DNA from: JABDKJ01 sp039028335
Lineage (GTDB): Bacteria > Bacteroidota > Bacteroidia > Flavobacteriales_D > JABDKJ01
Reading direction: 5' to 3'
NCBI GenBank assembly: GCA_039028335.1
Contig: JBCCIF010000018.1
Location: 1-42,480, forward strand
DNA length: 42,480 nt
In this document: piece by piece, positions 41,898-42,480 of the stretch
How positions within the stretch are numbered: the first letter of the stretch is position 1
How the letters are laid out: the number at the start of each line of letters is the position of its first letter
Made by a program: the position numbers and the translations under genes
The notes under the pieces: model-generated
Databases searched by the model: none
Told to the model about the DNA's origin: nothing
The model's input: the letters and a program-made list of their open reading frames with translations, nothing else

Positions 41898-42473
41898 CTA
41901 ATAACCATTGCTCTCATAAATCTTCAATGTAATTCCAGAGATGATGCCGCTCACATCACAACTTGAATCTACTAAGTTACCATGCCCTGCATAAGCCCCT
42001 GAATTGGGGTTGTGTAGGCACTCTTCTCCGCTTTCGCAGAGACCGTTATCATTGCCCTTATCATCTTGCATAATTTCAGTTGCCGGATATAAAAAAGTAG
42101 TAATACAGTTACCACTACTATAGGTTGAATCAGCATTAGGAAACTTCGTACTACAATCTACTTGGTCACTGCCTGTTCCCCAAATAAAGGTTTTTGAGCT
42201 ATAACCAGATGGGCAGGCAGCACCGCTATTGATTGCATCACCACCCGTTCTTAATAGAGTCATCTTATCATAGTTCGAGGTTTGTGAGCCCCAAAGCGTG
42301 ATTGGTATACCCGGGCCTAAATCTTTTTCTAAACTGGGTGAAAATGTAATTCTAAAATCAACAGTGCATTCAGTAGATAAAATCTCTCTTGCTACATTAT
42401 CATAGAAGTATTCGAAGTATTGCCCTACACTGGTAGTATGTTTATGCGGGAAGCTTGCGACAAGTATTGTAAC
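41898..42473 (-). CDS. Hypothetical Cys-containing protein, 5' end incomplete
   Basis: The frame is coding-like from 42473 to its stop at 41898 (192 codons read), well upstream of the first ATG at 42263. YDNVAREILSTECTVDFRIT and FSPSLEKDLGPGIPITLWGS precede that ATG and are clearly protein-like. The C-terminal part has six or more Cys and Gly/Asn-rich loops (DDKGNDNGLCESGEECLHNP) as in secreted Bacteroidota proteins. At 42474-42476 a TGA interrupts the frame 4 nt from the window end and no start codon follows, so the gene is probably truncated or carries a frameshift or sequence error there. Confidence 0.6.
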   Translation of the reverse strand, partial: VTILVASFPHKHTTSVGQYFEYFYDNVAREILSTECTVDFRITFSPSLEKDLGPGIPITLWGSQTSNYDKMTLLRTGGDAINSGAACPSGYSSKTFIWGTGSDQVDCSTKFPNADSTYSSGNCITTFLYPATEIMQDDKGNDNGLCESGEECLHNPNSGAYAGHGNLVDSSCDVSGIISGITLKIYESNGY

Positions 42474-42480
42474 TCAAAAA

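Noticed and set aside
1..42480. CRISPR arrays, tRNA/rRNA genes, insertion sequences, phage genes
   Set aside because: I looked for regular short repeats, tRNA TpsiC-like motifs and transposase or integrase motifs and found none.

Overview
The window is about 42.5 kb of AT-rich chromosome from a member of the Bacteroidota, most likely a flavobacterial-type lineage. The evidence is three proteins with type IX secretion (T9SS) C-terminal sorting domains, many lipoproteins with short lipoboxes, a Reg_prop/HisKA_3 'propeller' histidine kinase, DUF4139, a GldL-like HWP-motif micro-protein, and several promoters of the Bacteroidota -33/-7 (TTG ... TAnnTTTG) type. No rRNA, tRNA, insertion sequence, phage gene or CRISPR array was found. 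Apart from one small gene remnant, the content looks like ordinary chromosome.

Layout. 1-5.9 kb (+): a GntR/FCD regulator, a membrane-anchored beta-lactamase-like serine hydrolase, a YwqK/MORN-type gene remnant, then unknown membrane, cytoplasmic and secreted proteins. 6.0-8.9 kb (+): S41 peptidase and AraC regulator (ATGA overlap), then an SDR oxidoreductase with its own promoter. 9.0-11.8 kb (-): a lipoprotein made of six four-cysteine units, an attenuator-like hairpin, an ECF sigma factor, and an anti-sigma-like protein carrying an outer-membrane-barrel-like domain. 12.1-17.8 kb (+): T9SS-secreted subtilisin, a YD-repeat lipoprotein, a VWA protein with a membrane helix before a T9SS-like tail, an EF-hand lipoprotein and a small membrane protein. 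17.8-21.7 kb (-): TPR membrane protein, T9SS-sorted secreted protein, sugar porter. 21.8-27.3 kb (+): bestrophin-like channel, HI0933/BaiN flavoprotein, PqqB-like lipoprotein (the last three overlapping or abutting), and a fused amino-alcohol kinase/phospho-lyase. 27.6-35.9 kb: DUF4407 protein, CMD/AhpD-like protein with a GyrI-like partner, beta-carbonic anhydrase, alpha/beta hydrolase, several envelope proteins, and a MuiA-type DUF4139 protein with a large hairpin just before its start codon. 35.9-41.9 kb (-): a two-component system and an envelope operon (barrel plus two lipoproteins). The right end holds a truncated Cys-containing gene.

The most interesting signal is regulatory. Two G/C palindromes (CCCCC-N4-GGGGG) lie exactly 23 nt upstream of consensus -7 boxes, one before the response-regulator gene and one before the neighbouring envelope operon. 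Neither promoter has a -33 TTG. This suggests an autoregulated two-component circuit in which the regulator replaces the -33 contact and drives the envelope operon. Other points of interest are the kinase/phospho-lyase fusion, the symmetrical Cys-repeat lipoprotein in front of an ECF sigma factor, and the VWA-TM-CTD protein whose topology conflicts with T9SS export. All functional calls come from reading motifs; no database search was possible.
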